Part shown: one piece after another, positions 16,597-26,693 of the stretch
Layout: the number at the start of each line of letters is the position of its first letter
How positions within the stretch are numbered: position 1 is the first letter of the stretch
Assembly (NCBI RefSeq): GCF_003590855.1
Contig: NZ_QYUP01000094.1
Coordinates: 1 to 49,415, forward strand
DNA: 49,415 bases
Direction of reading: 5' to 3'
DNA from: Massilia cavernae
GTDB taxonomy: Bacteria; Pseudomonadota; Gammaproteobacteria; Burkholderiales; Burkholderiaceae_D
Made by a program: the position numbers and the translations under genes
Notes under the pieces: model-generated
What the model saw: only the letters and a program-made list of their open reading frames with translations
Databases searched by the model: none
Told to the model about the DNA's origin: nothing

Positions 16597-19410
16597 ATGC
16601 ATGTAAACAAACGCCCCAAGATCGTCAGCTTCGCGATGAAAGCACTGGCCGGCGCCGTCGCCAGTGCCGTCCTGATGTCCTCCGCGGCGTACGCCGCCGG
16701 TCTTGGCAAGCTGACCGTCATGTCGTCCCTCGGCCAGCCGCTGCGCGCCGAGATCGAACTGACTTCCGTCTCCAGCGAAGAGGCCAGCGGCCTGGTAGCC
16801 AAGCTCGCCTCGCCCGAAGCTTTCCGGCTCGCGAACATCGACTTCAATCCAGCGCTGCTGTCGCTGCGCTTCACGATCGAAAACCGCGGCGGCCGCCAGT
16901 TCATCAAGATCAGCTCATCGCAGCCGCTGAACGAACCCTTCGTCGACATGCTGCTGGAGCTGAACTGGGAAAGCGGCCGCCTGGTACGCGAATACACCTT
17001 CCTGCTCGACCCGGCCGAACTGCGCGCGACCCAGCCCGCACAAGTGGCCGCGCCCGGATCCGCGCAAGCGCCCGCCACCCCTGCGCCATCCGCATCCGAC
17101 TACCGTCCGGCCCAGCGTCCGGCCACGCCGGTGCAGCAGGCGCCGGCGCCGCGCGCACCGGAACGCGCCGCTGCTTCCGCCACCGAATACCGCGTCAAGC
17201 AGGGCGATACGCTGGGCAAGGTCGCCGCTGAACTGAAGCCGGTCGACATCTCGCTCGACATGATGCTGGTGGCGCTGTACCGGGCCAATCCCGACGCGTT
17301 CGCCGGCAACAACATGAACCGCCTGAAGTCGGGCCGCATCCTGGCGGTGCCCGACACCGACGCGATCCGCGGCACCGGCCAGGGCGAAGCGCGCGGCGTG
17401 GTCGTCGCGCATGCCGCCGATTTCAACGCCTACCGCGCCAAGCTGGCCGGCCAGGTCGCCACCGCGGCCCCGACCCGCACCGAGGAAGCGGGCCAGAGCG
17501 CCGCCGGCAAGATCACCGCGCGCGTCGAGGAGCGCCCGACCGCCGTCACCGAATCGAAGGACAAGCTGCAGCTGTCGCGCGCTGCGCCGGCCGCGCAGGC
17601 CGAGGGCCGTACTTCGGCAGCCACCGAGGAAGACCGCATCGCCAAGGACAAGGCGCTGGCCGAAGCCACCGCCCGCGTCAAGGAACTGGAACGCAACGTC
17701 GGCGATCTTGAAAAGCTGATGACCGTGAAGAGCCAGGCCGGCGCCGATGCCGCCAAAGCCACCGCGCCGGAAGCCGCGCCGCCAGTGGCGGCTGCCGCCG
17801 AAGCAGCAGCCAAGCCGGCGCCGGCCATCCCGCCGCGCATCAAGCCGGCCGCCAAGCCTGCGCAAGCCGCGCCGTCCGAGCCGTCGTTCTTCGAAATGCT
17901 GATGGATAACATCAGCCTGGTGCTGGCAGGCCTGGGCGTCCTGCTGCTCGCGCTGGTCGGCATCTCGACCGCGCGCCGCCGCAAGGCCGCGGCGGCCGAC
18001 ACCTCGCCGTCCGAGCCGTCGATCCTGGGTGCGCCGACCGACCAGGCGCACTCGATGTTCGCCGAAACCGGCGGCCAGAGCGTGGACACCAACAACAGCG
18101 TGTTCAACTCCAGCTTCGCGCCGTCCGCCAGCCAGCTCGATACCAACGAAGTCGACCCGGTCGCGGAAGCCGACGTCTACATCGCCTACGGCCGCGACGC
18201 CCAGGCAGAAGAGATCCTGAAGGAAGCGCTGCGCACCCACCCGGAACGTTATCCGGTGCGCCAGAAGCTGCTGGAGATTTACGCCGCACGCAAGGACCAG
18301 CGCGCGTTCGAAGCGCAGGCCAGCGAAATGTACGGCATGACCAAAGGGCAGGGCGACGAGTGGGCGCAAGCCGCAGCGCTCGGCCTGATGCTCGATCCGG
18401 GCAACCCCCTGTACGCCAGCGCATCCGGCGGCGAAGCTGTGATGGCCGAGCCAAGCGCGCAAGAGCGCGGCCAGCAGGCGATCCTGTCGCAGGAGTTTGG
18501 CGGTGCACTGGACGCCCAGCCGGCGGACAAGTCGGACATGGACTTCGACCTCGGCCTGCTGGACGCGGTGGAAGAGCCGACCGCCGCGCCGATCCCGGCG
18601 CCGGAAACCCAGCGGGAACCTGAAGTCCCGGTTGCAAGCGCCCCGGCAGCGGCGGAAGAGCACACCCTCGACTTCGACCTCGGCGGACTGGCTTTCGAGC
18701 CTGTCGCGCAAGCCGAACAGGCCCCGGCATCGGGCAGCGAGGAACAGCCTGCGCCGGTGCCTGCGGCCCAGGAAACCTCGGCGTTCGACATGGACTTCGA
18801 CATGGACTTCGGCGCCGCGCCGGCCGAAGCCCCGGCGCCTGCGCCGACCAAGTCCTTCGATGAAATCAGCCTCGACCTCGGCCAGGACGAACAGCCGCAG
18901 GACTTCGGCACCGTCGACCTGTCCAAGGCGTCGGACGCCCTGCCTGATTCGCTGATGGACCTCGACGCGATGACCTTCGACCTGGCGTCGACCGCAGCCC
19001 CGTCGCCGGTCACCGGCACTGCCGACGCCGCCCCGCAAGCCCACCGGGCCTTCGAGGTGCCTGACCTGCCGTTCGAGCCGCTCGACGAATCCACCGTGGC
19101 GCCGATGGCGGCGCCACAGGCCACGCAATTCGACATGTCGGGCATCGACCTCGACCTGCCGCCAACCGGCCGCGATGAAACCGCGCTGCCCGACCTGGGC
19201 GAACTCGACCACCTCGGCGACGCCGGCATGGATGCGGGCGGCGAGATGTCGACCGTCGACATGGAAATGGAAACCAAGCTGGACCTCGCCATCGCCTACC
19301 AGGAGATCGGCGACAAGGAAGGCGCGCGCGAGCTGCTCGATGAAGTCATCAAGGGCGGCAATGCCGGACAAGTCGGCAAGGCCAATGGGATGCGGGCGAA
19401 ACTGGGTTGA
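16597..19410 (+). CDS. fimV: FimV-like polar hub protein
   Basis: Inner-membrane/periplasmic hub of 937 residues; FimV proteins organise cell poles, type IV pili and type II secretion. In order: signal peptide (1-33, cut near [10 protein letters not shown]), N-terminal FimV domain (34-145), LysM peptidoglycan-binding domain (198-253), Ala-rich coiled region, one transmembrane helix (about 437-455, [17 protein letters not shown]), a cytoplasmic TPR-like segment ([18 protein letters not shown]), acidic repeats of the type DFDLG/DMDFD/SLDLG (about 645-870), and the conserved C-terminal FimV domain. The ATG at 16597 is used; a TTG 15 bases upstream is unsupported. It overlaps truA by one base. 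Confidence 0.94.
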   Translation: MHVNKRPKIVSFAMKALAGAVASAVLMSSAAYAAGLGKLTVMSSLGQPLRAEIELTSVSSEEASGLVAKLASPEAFRLANIDFNPALLSLRFTIENRGGRQFIKISSSQPLNEPFVDMLLELNWESGRLVREYTFLLDPAELRATQPAQVAAPGSAQAPATPAPSASDYRPAQRPATPVQQAPAPRAPERAAASATEYRVKQGDTLGKVAAELKPVDISLDMMLVALYRANPDAFAGNNMNRLKSGRILAVPDTDAIRGTGQGEARGVVVAHAADFNAYRAKLAGQVATAAPTRTEEAGQSAAGKITARVEERPTAVTESKDKLQLSRAAPAAQAEGRTSAATEEDRIAKDKALAEATARVKELERNVGDLEKLMTVKSQAGADAAKATAPEAAPPVAAAAEAAAKPAPAIPPRIKPAAKPAQAAPSEPSFFEMLMDNISLVLAGLGVLLLALVGISTARRRKAAAADTSPSEPSILGAPTDQAHSMFAETGGQSVDTNNSVFNSSFAPSASQLDTNEVDPVAEADVYIAYGRDAQAEEILKEALRTHPERYPVRQKLLEIYAARKDQRAFEAQASEMYGMTKGQGDEWAQAAALGLMLDPGNPLYASASGGEAVMAEPSAQERGQQAILSQEFGGALDAQPADKSDMDFDLGLLDAVEEPTAAPIPAPETQREPEVPVASAPAAAEEHTLDFDLGGLAFEPVAQAEQAPASGSEEQPAPVPAAQETSAFDMDFDMDFGAAPAEAPAPAPTKSFDEISLDLGQDEQPQDFGTVDLSKASDALPDSLMDLDAMTFDLASTAAPSPVTGTADAAPQAHRAFEVPDLPFEPLDESTVAPMAAPQATQFDMSGIDLDLPPTGRDETALPDLGELDHLGDAGMDAGGEMSTVDMEMETKLDLAIAYQEIGDKEGARELLDEVIKGGNAGQVGKANGMRAKLG

Positions 19411-20228
19411 TGAAAGCTTCACACGACGGCCAGTTATCGAAACGCATAGCACTCGGGGTCCAGTACGACGGCAGCAGCTGGAGCGGCTACCAGAAACAAC
19501 CAGGCGGGAACACGGTCCAGGACCGGCTTGAAGCGGCGCTGCGCGAGTTTGCGCGCGCCGACCTGCCGACCACCTGCGCCGGCCGCACCGACGCCGGCGT
19601 ACACGCGCTGGAGCAGGTGGTCCACTTCGACACCAGCCTGTCGCGCGACATGAACAGCTGGGTGCGCGGCGTCAACGCCTTCCTGCCCGAATCGATCGTG
19701 GTGCGCTGGGCCACCGAAGTGCCGCACGACCCGGACAACGAATTCCACGCGCGCTTTTCCGCCTTCTCGCGCACCTACCACTACGTCCTGTACAACAACC
19801 CGCACCGTTCGGCCCTGCTGGCCAGGCGCGCGGGCTGGGTGTTCCGCCCGATCGATGCGGACCTGATGCGCCAGGCCGCCGAATGCCTGGTCGGCACCCA
19901 CGATTTTTCTGCTTTCCGTTCCTCGCAGTGCCAGGCCAAGACCCCGGTCAAGCAGCTGCACGAACTGCGCATCGAGCAGCGCGGCGACATGATCATATTT
20001 ACCGTCTGCGCCGCCGCATTCCTGCACCACATGGTGCGCAATCTGGTCGGCTCGCTGATCTACGTCGGCATCGGCCGCAAGCCGCCCGAATGGATGCGCG
20101 AGGTACTGGAAAGCGGCGACCGCGACATGGCCGCGCCCACCTTCATGCCCGACGGGCTGTACCTGGCCAAAGTAGGGTACGATTCCAAGTGGGGGCTGCC
20201 TCAGGAAGACGCGCCCCTCTGGTTCTGA
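19410..20228 (+). CDS. truA: tRNA pseudouridine(38-40) synthase
   Basis: Isomerises uridines in the tRNA anticodon arm; 272 residues. The catalytic aspartate is Asp61 in [13 protein letters not shown]. Conserved NAFLPESI and [14 protein letters not shown] follow. The start ATG at 19410 shares its A with the fimV stop (TGATG), so translation is coupled; an alternative TTG three bases earlier is unlikely. trpF follows 14 bases downstream. The fimV-truA-trp order is common in Burkholderiales. Confidence 0.96.
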   Translation: MKASHDGQLSKRIALGVQYDGSSWSGYQKQPGGNTVQDRLEAALREFARADLPTTCAGRTDAGVHALEQVVHFDTSLSRDMNSWVRGVNAFLPESIVVRWATEVPHDPDNEFHARFSAFSRTYHYVLYNNPHRSALLARRAGWVFRPIDADLMRQAAECLVGTHDFSAFRSSQCQAKTPVKQLHELRIEQRGDMIIFTVCAAAFLHHMVRNLVGSLIYVGIGRKPPEWMREVLESGDRDMAAPTFMPDGLYLAKVGYDSKWGLPQEDAPLWF

Positions 20229-20242
20229 ACAAAGGAGGGCGC

Positions 20243-20935
20243 ATGCAGCGCACACGCATCAAGATCTGCGGGCTGACCCGCCCCGAAGACGTCGCCGCCG
20301 CGGTAGCCGCCGGCGCCGACGCGCTTGGCTTCGTCTTCTACGAAAAGAGCCCGCGCTTCGTCACCGCCGCCCGCGCCGCCACGCTGATGGCGGCGGTGCC
20401 GCCGTTCGTCACCACGGTGGGCCTGTTCGTCAACGCCACGCCGCAGGAAATGGCGGCGGTCACCCACGTTGCGCCGGTGTCGCAGCTGCAGTTCCACGGC
20501 GACGAGTCGCCCGAGCACTGCGCCGCGCTGGCCCAGATCGCCAACCGGCCGTTCCTGCGCGCCTTCCGGGTACGCCCTGACACCCGGCCCGTCGAACTGC
20601 TAGAATACGAAAATCAATACCGCGCCGCCAGTCCACTGTTCTCGGGTCTTTTGCTCGACACTTTCGTGGATGCCTACGGCGGTGCAGGAAAGGTCTTCGA
20701 TTGGTCCCTCATCCCAAAAGAAATCGCGCCTCGGGTCGTTTTGAGTGGTGGCTTGAGCGTACAAAACGCGACTGACGCGGTGGTACGTGTACGTCCCTAT
20801 GCGGTCGACATCAGCAGTGGTGTCGAACAGCAGAAGGGCATCAAGGACGCCCACAAGATCGCCGCCTTCACGCAGGCGGTCCGGGCAGCCGACGCCACCC
20901 CTGAAAGCGAGTTTACCAATGAAAGAAGTACCTGA
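20243..20935 (+). CDS. trpF: phosphoribosylanthranilate isomerase
   Basis: TIM-barrel isomerase of tryptophan synthesis, 230 residues. Catalytic Cys sits in [10 protein letters not shown] and Asp in LLLDTF; the phosphate loop [11 protein letters not shown] and [14 protein letters not shown] are intact. A strong AAAGGAGG ribosome-binding site lies 4 bases before the ATG. Its 3' end overlaps trpB by 17 bases, so trpF-trpB-trpA form one operon. Confidence 0.96.
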   Translation: MQRTRIKICGLTRPEDVAAAVAAGADALGFVFYEKSPRFVTAARAATLMAAVPPFVTTVGLFVNATPQEMAAVTHVAPVSQLQFHGDESPEHCAALAQIANRPFLRAFRVRPDTRPVELLEYENQYRAASPLFSGLLLDTFVDAYGGAGKVFDWSLIPKEIAPRVVLSGGLSVQNATDAVVRVRPYAVDISSGVEQQKGIKDAHKIAAFTQAVRAADATPESEFTNERST

Positions 20936-22166
20936 ACGCGGCGGCGCCGCGAAACTGTTCAAGACCCCCGACTACCAGCTGCCCGACGCCAAAGGCCATT
21001 TCGGCCCGTACGGCGGCTCGTTCGTCGCCGAGACCCTGAGCCACGCGCTGGCCGAACTGAAGGAAGCCTACGCGCGCTACAGCCACGACCCCGGCTTCCT
21101 CGAAGAATTCCGCTATGAGCTGAAGCACTTCGTCGGCCGTCCTTCGCCGATCTACCATGCCAAGCGCTGGTCCGACATACTGGGCGGCGCCCAGATCTAC
21201 TTCAAGCGCGAAGACCTGAACCACACCGGCGCGCACAAGATCAACAATGTGATCGGCCAGGCGCTGCTGGCCAGGCGCATGGGCAAGCCGCGCATCATTG
21301 CCGAAACCGGCGCCGGCCAGCACGGCGTGGCTACGGCCACCATCTGCGCCCGCTTCGGGCTCGAATGCGTGGTCTACATGGGCGCGGAGGACGTCAGGCG
21401 CCAGGCCCAGAACGTGTACCGCATGAAGCTGCTCGGCGCGACCGTGGTGCCGGTGGAATCCGGCTCCAGGACGCTGAAGGACGCGCTCAACGAAGCGATG
21501 CGCGACTGGGTCACCAACATCGAGAACACCTTCTACATCATCGGCACCGTGGCCGGCCCGCACCCGTACCCGATGATGGTGCGCGACTTCCAGTCCGTGA
21601 TCGGCGAGGAATGCCTGGTGCAGATGCCCGAGATGACCGGCCGCCAGCCGGACTATGTGGTCGCCTGCATCGGCGGCGGCTCGAACGCGATGGGTATCTT
21701 CTACCCTTACATCGACCAGAAGGGCGTGCAGCTGGTGGGCGTGGAAGCGGCCGGCCACGGCATCGACTCCGGCAAGCATGCGGCGTCGCTGACGGCGGGC
21801 ATTCCCGGCGTCTTGCACGGCAACCGCACCTACCTGCTGCAGGACGAGAACGGCCAGATCATCGAAACCCATTCGATCTCGGCGGGCCTGGACTATCCGG
21901 GCGTGGGACCCGAGCACGCGTGGCTGAAGGACTCGGCGCGCGCGCAGTACGTGTCGGTAACCGACGAGGAAGCGCTGAAGGCCTTTCACGACTGCTGCCG
22001 TATCGAAGGCATCATCCCGGCGCTGGAATCGTCGCACGCGCTCGCGTATGCGGCCAAGCTGGCTCCGACGCTGTCGAAGGACAAACTGATCCTCGCCAAC
22101 CTGTCGGGACGCGGCGACAAGGACATGCACACCGTGGCTTCAATGATGGGGCTGGACTTCAGCTAG
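20919..22166 (+). CDS. trpB: tryptophan synthase beta chain
   Basis: PLP enzyme of 415 residues joining indole and serine. The Schiff-base lysine is Lys107 in [10 protein letters not shown]; the phosphate-binding GGGSNAMG and the ammonium/COMM region AETGAGQHG are present. The start at 20919 lies inside trpF in another frame and gives [14 protein letters not shown] before the conserved core. trpA follows after 38 bases, as expected for the alpha2-beta2 complex. Confidence 0.97.
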   Translation: MKEVPERGGAAKLFKTPDYQLPDAKGHFGPYGGSFVAETLSHALAELKEAYARYSHDPGFLEEFRYELKHFVGRPSPIYHAKRWSDILGGAQIYFKREDLNHTGAHKINNVIGQALLARRMGKPRIIAETGAGQHGVATATICARFGLECVVYMGAEDVRRQAQNVYRMKLLGATVVPVESGSRTLKDALNEAMRDWVTNIENTFYIIGTVAGPHPYPMMVRDFQSVIGEECLVQMPEMTGRQPDYVVACIGGGSNAMGIFYPYIDQKGVQLVGVEAAGHGIDSGKHAASLTAGIPGVLHGNRTYLLQDENGQIIETHSISAGLDYPGVGPEHAWLKDSARAQYVSVTDEEALKAFHDCCRIEGIIPALESSHALAYAAKLAPTLSKDKLILANLSGRGDKDMHTVASMMGLDFS

Positions 22167-22204
22167 ACCCACCTCCAACCTACAAGCCACGAAAGAGAAA
22201 AAAC

Positions 22205-23014
22205 ATGTCCAGAATCGCAGCAAGCTTCGCGGCGCTCGCCGCACAAAACAAGACCGGCCTCGTCACCTTCATCACCGCGGGCGACCCGGCGCCCGAACTG
22301 ACGGTGCCGCTGATGCACGCGCTGGTCGCCGGCGGCGCCGACGTCCTCGAACTCGGCGTGCCGTTTTCCGACCCGATGGCCGAAGGCCCCGTCATCCAGC
22401 GCGCCTGCGAGCGTGCGCTGAAATTCAACATCAGCCTTGGCGACGTCTTCAACTACGTGCGTGAATTCCGCAAGACCAACCAGACTACGCCAGTGGTGCT
22501 GATGGGCTACGCCAACCCGATCGAACGCATCGGCCCGGACGCCTTCATCAAGGCCTCGAAAGAGGCGGGCGCCGACGGCGCCATCGTGGTCGACTACCCG
22601 CCGGAAGAGTGCGAGCAATTCGCCAGGTCGATGCAGGCCAACGGGCTTGACCTGATCTTCCTGCTGGCCCCGACCTCGACGCCGCAGCGGATCGCCGAAG
22701 TGGCGAAAGTGGGCAGCGGCTTCTGCTACTACGTGTCTCTGAAAGGCGTGACCGGCGCCGGCAACATCGACATCGAGGACGTCTCGCGCCGTTTGGCGTC
22801 GGTGCGCGAGCACGTCAAGCTGCCGATCGGCGTGGGTTTCGGCATCCGCGACGCCGAGACGGCGAAGGCGCTGGGCAAGGTGGCCGACGCCGTCGTCATC
22901 GGCAGCCGCATCATCCAGGAACTGGAAAACGCGCCGCGCGAGCGGGCAGTGGAAGCGGTGCAATCCTTCGTCTCCGCCATCCGCACCGCCCTCGACAGCG
23001 CAAACCAGGCGTAA
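22205..23014 (+). CDS. trpA: tryptophan synthase alpha chain
   Basis: TIM-barrel subunit of 269 residues that splits indole-3-glycerol phosphate. Catalytic Glu49 ([11 protein letters not shown]) and Asp56 are present, with [12 protein letters not shown] and the phosphate loop [10 protein letters not shown]. It is the last gene of the trpFBA unit. In related genomes accD normally follows; here an 18.5-kb Tad pilus block intervenes, and no terminator hairpin follows trpA other than the REP-like element. Confidence 0.97.
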   Translation: MSRIAASFAALAAQNKTGLVTFITAGDPAPELTVPLMHALVAGGADVLELGVPFSDPMAEGPVIQRACERALKFNISLGDVFNYVREFRKTNQTTPVVLMGYANPIERIGPDAFIKASKEAGADGAIVVDYPPEECEQFARSMQANGLDLIFLLAPTSTPQRIAEVAKVGSGFCYYVSLKGVTGAGNIDIEDVSRRLASVREHVKLPIGVGFGIRDAETAKALGKVADAVVIGSRIIQELENAPRERAVEAVQSFVSAIRTALDSANQA

Positions 23015-23029
23015 AAACTTTCATGAATC

Positions 23030-23160
23030 GGGGACAGACCCCACACCAGTAGCGACGTTCAATCGAACTGAATGTTCCAAAATATGGGTCAGACTGGGTC
23101 ACGCTGACCACCATTTTGAAATATTCCAAAATGGTGGTCTGTCCCTTGGTCTGTCTCCGA
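23030..23160. repeat. composite REP-like element at the trpA/Tad junction
   Basis: GGGGACAGACC (23030-23040) is mirrored by GGTCTGTC at two places near 23136-23156, ending GGTCTGTCTCCGA. Between them lies a 30-base near-palindrome (23108-23137) of CCACCATTTTG paired with CAAAATGGTGG. Repeats with the GGGGACAGACCCC core are, as I recall, widespread in betaproteobacterial and other genomes as RAYT-type REPs. It may also end transcription from both convergent operons. No transposase is present nearby. Confidence 0.65.
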
Positions 23161-23176
23161 CTTGCGCTCGTTCGGT

Positions 23177-25444
23177 TTAGTCCGTCACCGGATAGTTGCG
23201 CGTGGTGATCACCCCCATCGGCGTCGTCACCTTCACCGTCAACTGGGCGCTACTGACTTCATTGGAGCAGGCGAGAGTATTCGGATTTTGAATCGCATCG
23301 CTCTGCATCTGCACCGGATATATCCAAGCTTCGGCGCGTGGGTCGTTTGTATTAGGAACGACAAACGAAGTCGGAGTAAGCAACTTACCATTCGATGTTT
23401 TGAACTCAATTAAAGTGCCGGCTGGCAAAATATTCCCCGGGAGATCGAACGCCAGTTGAGTAGCACTTGCCCGGTTCTTCTCGAATACTGTCGGGTTCGT
23501 ATCGCGGATAGCTAGGTTTATCGTCACCGCGTTATTAACGAAAGGCGTGCCCGTAGTGCAATGGCTTAGGGCGAAAGACTGGGCGCCAAGCGAGTCGATT
23601 GCTGCCGAACTTCTCGACATTACCTGAACAAGCGCACCACGGACGTGTGTCACGGGCATTTGAACCGGCGGGGTAGGTACGACCTTTAAGACGCCGTTGT
23701 ATTGGCCTTCTCCTAACTGGTTCCAGCCTCCATTGTTATCCGAATCGATAAAAATCTCGCCCGTTTGCCTCACTAAATTGTTTCCAAGTGTCCACCCGTC
23801 GTTGGGATTGGCGGGGCGCGGCTTTTCGCTCCAGTTTGAGTCTTCGACGCCCCAGTTTGCATTGGCATTCAGATCGGTTACGGCGCGGTCATTTCGGAAA
23901 GGTTCACCCAAATCTTGGAACGGATCCGAAGATTCTTGGTAGTAGATATTCGTTCCTTTTTGATCAACAAAGCTTTCTTCCCCAAGTGCGTAGGCCAAGA
24001 TTGTTACGCGTCCATCTGAGGGGCGCGGGTTAGCAGCGCAAAAGCGCACGCTGCAAGATCCAGGAATGCCCTTCTGTAAAATTACGCTACCGTCCGTAAG
24101 CGTAGTGTTAACCAGCCCGGTTAGGCAGGAAGCGTCAACGGTCCCGCCCTCCGCGGTAAAACTCACTGCAGTCCCGTCTGGTGCCGGATTGTTGAAATGG
24201 TCGGCGAGGCGGACAGTCACCATCGATCCTACGGGCGTCGGGCATCCGCTAAAGTTGACTCCTTCGACGTTGAAGATTTCCGTCGCAATCGTGAAGCTGT
24301 TTTGGTCCGGTATGCCGGTGGAAATTACTAGCTGGTCGGAAAGTGTCGTGATCGACGTGTTGATTGTTGCGATCACTCGCACCGGTGTATTTACAGTCCC
24401 GGCTGCCACAACTGTGCTGACCGTGCCATCACTTCCGGTGGTCGCAAAGGCAGGGTTGGCCGTCAGCCCGCCAACCGTCGTCGTCAGCGCAAAATCGACG
24501 CGCTGGCCGGATACCGGATTGCCATTCTTGTCGAGCACCTTGAAGATCACGGTGGACGATTCCAGGCGCCCGGCGCCGCCGGTGCCCTTCAGCGAGATAT
24601 TCTGCGGCAGCGCCGACACGAAGGCCAGCTGGCCCGCAACCGCGCTTTGTACGTTGACCGTTCCGGCCTGGCTGATCCTGGCGCCGGCCAGCGTGGTCGA
24701 CGCGGTAATCACGTCGGAGGCGCCGCAGCCCTTGTCGATATACGAGGTGCTGGCAACGCCCGCCACAGTGCTGACCGGCGAACTGATGACGGCCTTGCCA
24801 GCCGCAGCGCATGGCGAACTGAAGGTAACGGTCTGCGCGGGTGCGAACGGCGACGATCCTTCAAGTACCGTCACCGCCACGCTGGCTGTGCCGCCCGCCG
24901 ACAGCGGCGATGGGCCGATCGTCAGCGCGCTCATGGTCAGCGCGGGGAAGGTCACACTGTAATTGGTGCTGCCGGTCGCGCTGGCGCCGCCCATGGTGGC
25001 GGTAGCGTTCACGGTAAACGCGCCAGCCTGCGCACCTGCCACCAGGCCAACACTCGCAATGCCGGAGGCGTCGGTCAGCGCGGTGCCGGACGACGGCACC
25101 ATCGACGCGGTCTTGTCGGTGCTGGTGAAGGCGACGGCGACACCCGGAAGCGCCTTGCCGCTGCCGTCCTTCACCAGTGCCCTGACCATCGCGGAACGCT
25201 GGGGCGACACGGAGCTGGCGGCAGCACCCGAAGCATCGACCACACTAAGCGCAAGCGGAGCGATTGCCGCCGGCGCGCCTGGCGCGGCACTTGCGCCGCA
25301 CGAAGGCAGGTTTGGATCCCGGGTTGGATCGAGGATGGTGCACGCGCCGCCGGGGCCTCCGCTGCTGCCGCCACAGGCGCTCATTGCCATTGCCATGATG
25401 CAGGCGGACGTCCAGGTCGCCGCGCGGCTAGTTATTGTTCTCAT
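23177..25444 (-). CDS. Ig-like (Big_1-type) domain surface lipoprotein, last gene of the Tad operon
   Basis: Protein of 755 residues. Signal peptide with lipobox-like MSAC (Cys24) followed by a GGSSGGPGG linker predicts a lipid-anchored envelope protein. About four tandem bacterial Ig-like beta domains follow (roughly 60-165, 166-270, 275-380, 395-495), with Big_1-type motifs such as VKDGSGKALPGVAVAF, VLDKNGNPVSGQRVDF and HFNNPAPDGTAVSF. The 260-residue tail is of unknown type and holds an acidic IDSDNNGGWN segment. Its ATG overlaps the stop of the TadD-like gene (ATGA), so it belongs to the pilus operon. Invasin/intimin-type Ig repeats suggest adhesion. Base composition falls toward lower GC over the C-terminal half. 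Adhesin function is inference. Confidence 0.85.
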   Translation of the reverse strand: MRTITSRAATWTSACIMAMAMSACGGSSGGPGGACTILDPTRDPNLPSCGASAAPGAPAAIAPLALSVVDASGAAASSVSPQRSAMVRALVKDGSGKALPGVAVAFTSTDKTASMVPSSGTALTDASGIASVGLVAGAQAGAFTVNATATMGGASATGSTNYSVTFPALTMSALTIGPSPLSAGGTASVAVTVLEGSSPFAPAQTVTFSSPCAAAGKAVISSPVSTVAGVASTSYIDKGCGASDVITASTTLAGARISQAGTVNVQSAVAGQLAFVSALPQNISLKGTGGAGRLESSTVIFKVLDKNGNPVSGQRVDFALTTTVGGLTANPAFATTGSDGTVSTVVAAGTVNTPVRVIATINTSITTLSDQLVISTGIPDQNSFTIATEIFNVEGVNFSGCPTPVGSMVTVRLADHFNNPAPDGTAVSFTAEGGTVDASCLTGLVNTTLTDGSVILQKGIPGSCSVRFCAANPRPSDGRVTILAYALGEESFVDQKGTNIYYQESSDPFQDLGEPFRNDRAVTDLNANANWGVEDSNWSEKPRPANPNDGWTLGNNLVRQTGEIFIDSDNNGGWNQLGEGQYNGVLKVVPTPPVQMPVTHVRGALVQVMSRSSAAIDSLGAQSFALSHCTTGTPFVNNAVTINLAIRDTNPTVFEKNRASATQLAFDLPGNILPAGTLIEFKTSNGKLLTPTSFVVPNTNDPRAEAWIYPVQMQSDAIQNPNTLACSNEVSSAQLTVKVTTPMGVITTRNYPVTD

Positions 25445-26682
25445 TTGCGCTCCACGTATGGTTTATTGATCGAAGCCGTCAGCCCTGCGGACGTGAGGAG
25501 GGGGACGGTTGGTAATGCAGCGGTCACCGGCTTTTCGGTCCAGGCGACGGCATCCTTGCCGAGCACCAGCCGCAGGTCGGTTCCGGCATTCGCGGCGGCC
25601 TTCTGCAGAGAGGGTTTTCCGCCCAGCGCCGCCTGCAGTTCGCGTGCCTGGCGCTCAAAGCCGGGGACGAATTCGATGCTGGATCCGGCGCGTCCGAACG
25701 GTCTGGCGTTGGTAAGGCGGCTGACCGCGATACCACGCTTGCCCAGCAATTCCTTGTAGCGCCTCGCCATGCCGGCGACGCCGTTGCCGTTGGCGATTTC
25801 AAGGCGCGATGCAGACGGCTTCACGACAGCGGCGTGTTCTGCGGCCAGCGGAGTCGCCGGCTTTACAGCAGCAGCGGGCGGCGCCGGCTTCACAAGCGCC
25901 GCCGGCGCCGCCGCCGGTTTCACGGCATTGGCGGGTTGTGCCGCCAGCTTCACGCGCGGCGCTGGCACGGCGGCCGGTGCCGGCGCGGAAACGGCTGCCA
26001 GCGGCGACGGCTGCGTCCTCTCCGCCATCCGCAATTCGTACCTGTTCGGTGCAAGCCGGACCAGCTGCATGCCGCTCGCCTGCTCGGCTGGAGCCGCGGC
26101 GGCGACGGGGACAGCCGCTGGCGTGGGAGGTGCGCCAGCGATTGTTCCCGTCGCCGGCGACGCCAGCGGGGCAGGACGCGGCAGGTTTCCCGCCACGGGT
26201 TGGGCGGAAGCACTGTCGGCCAGCGCGAGGTTGTTGCGCGCGCGTTCATTGGCCGGTTCGAGTGCCAGCGCCTGGCGGAACGCGGCGGCAGCCGCCGCGT
26301 ACTCGCCCTGCAAGTAGTACACATAACCGAGATTGTTGCGTGGCTGGACCAGCTCCGGATACTCCGCACAGACGGCCAGCAGCATCGCCCGCGCCTGCGG
26401 CAGGCGTCCCTGCCGGGCGTGCAGGATCGCGGCGGCGATGCGCGGTTCGGGGGCGGCCGGATCGCGCGCGATCGCATAGGTGTAGGCGGTCAGCGCCAGT
26501 TCCAGGTCGCCGCGTTCCTGGTGATAGCGGCCCAGCCGGTAATAGCCCGAGGACATGTCGTTGGCGGCATGGCGGACTTGCTGCACCGGCTGTATCATCA
26601 GTTGCAACGGCCCCGGCAAGTGCGAGCACGAAGACAGCAGGCAGACTCCCAGGATGGTCAGGGCCAGGCGCTGGTTCAGCAT
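25441..26682 (-). CDS. TadD-like TPR lipoprotein with LytR_C-type tail
   Basis: Protein of 413 residues. Lipobox LSSC (Cys19), then TPR helices (about 43-150: GYYRLGRYHQERGDLELAL, NNLGYVYYLQGEYAAAAAAF), then a 140-residue Ala/Pro/Val linker, and a C-terminal domain (292-377, RLEIANGNGVAGMARRYKE) resembling LytR_C. TadD proteins are pilotins or assembly factors of the Tad secretin; the LytR_C-like part is not in classical TadD and may bind the cell wall. It lies 11 bases after tadC and overlaps the Ig-like gene by 4 bases. Confidence 0.85.
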   Translation of the reverse strand: MLNQRLALTILGVCLLSSCSHLPGPLQLMIQPVQQVRHAANDMSSGYYRLGRYHQERGDLELALTAYTYAIARDPAAPEPRIAAAILHARQGRLPQARAMLLAVCAEYPELVQPRNNLGYVYYLQGEYAAAAAAFRQALALEPANERARNNLALADSASAQPVAGNLPRPAPLASPATGTIAGAPPTPAAVPVAAAAPAEQASGMQLVRLAPNRYELRMAERTQPSPLAAVSAPAPAAVPAPRVKLAAQPANAVKPAAAPAALVKPAPPAAAVKPATPLAAEHAAVVKPSASRLEIANGNGVAGMARRYKELLGKRGIAVSRLTNARPFGRAGSSIEFVPGFERQARELQAALGGKPSLQKAAANAGTDLRLVLGKDAVAWTEKPVTAALPTVPLLTSAGLTASINKPYVERK

Positions 26683-26693
26683 GATGCTTCCTT

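Noticed and set aside
16915..19452. 845-codon open frame antisense to fimV
   Set aside because: It mirrors a GC-rich gene with clear domains on the plus strand; its peptide is Arg/Gly/Val-rich without any family motif.
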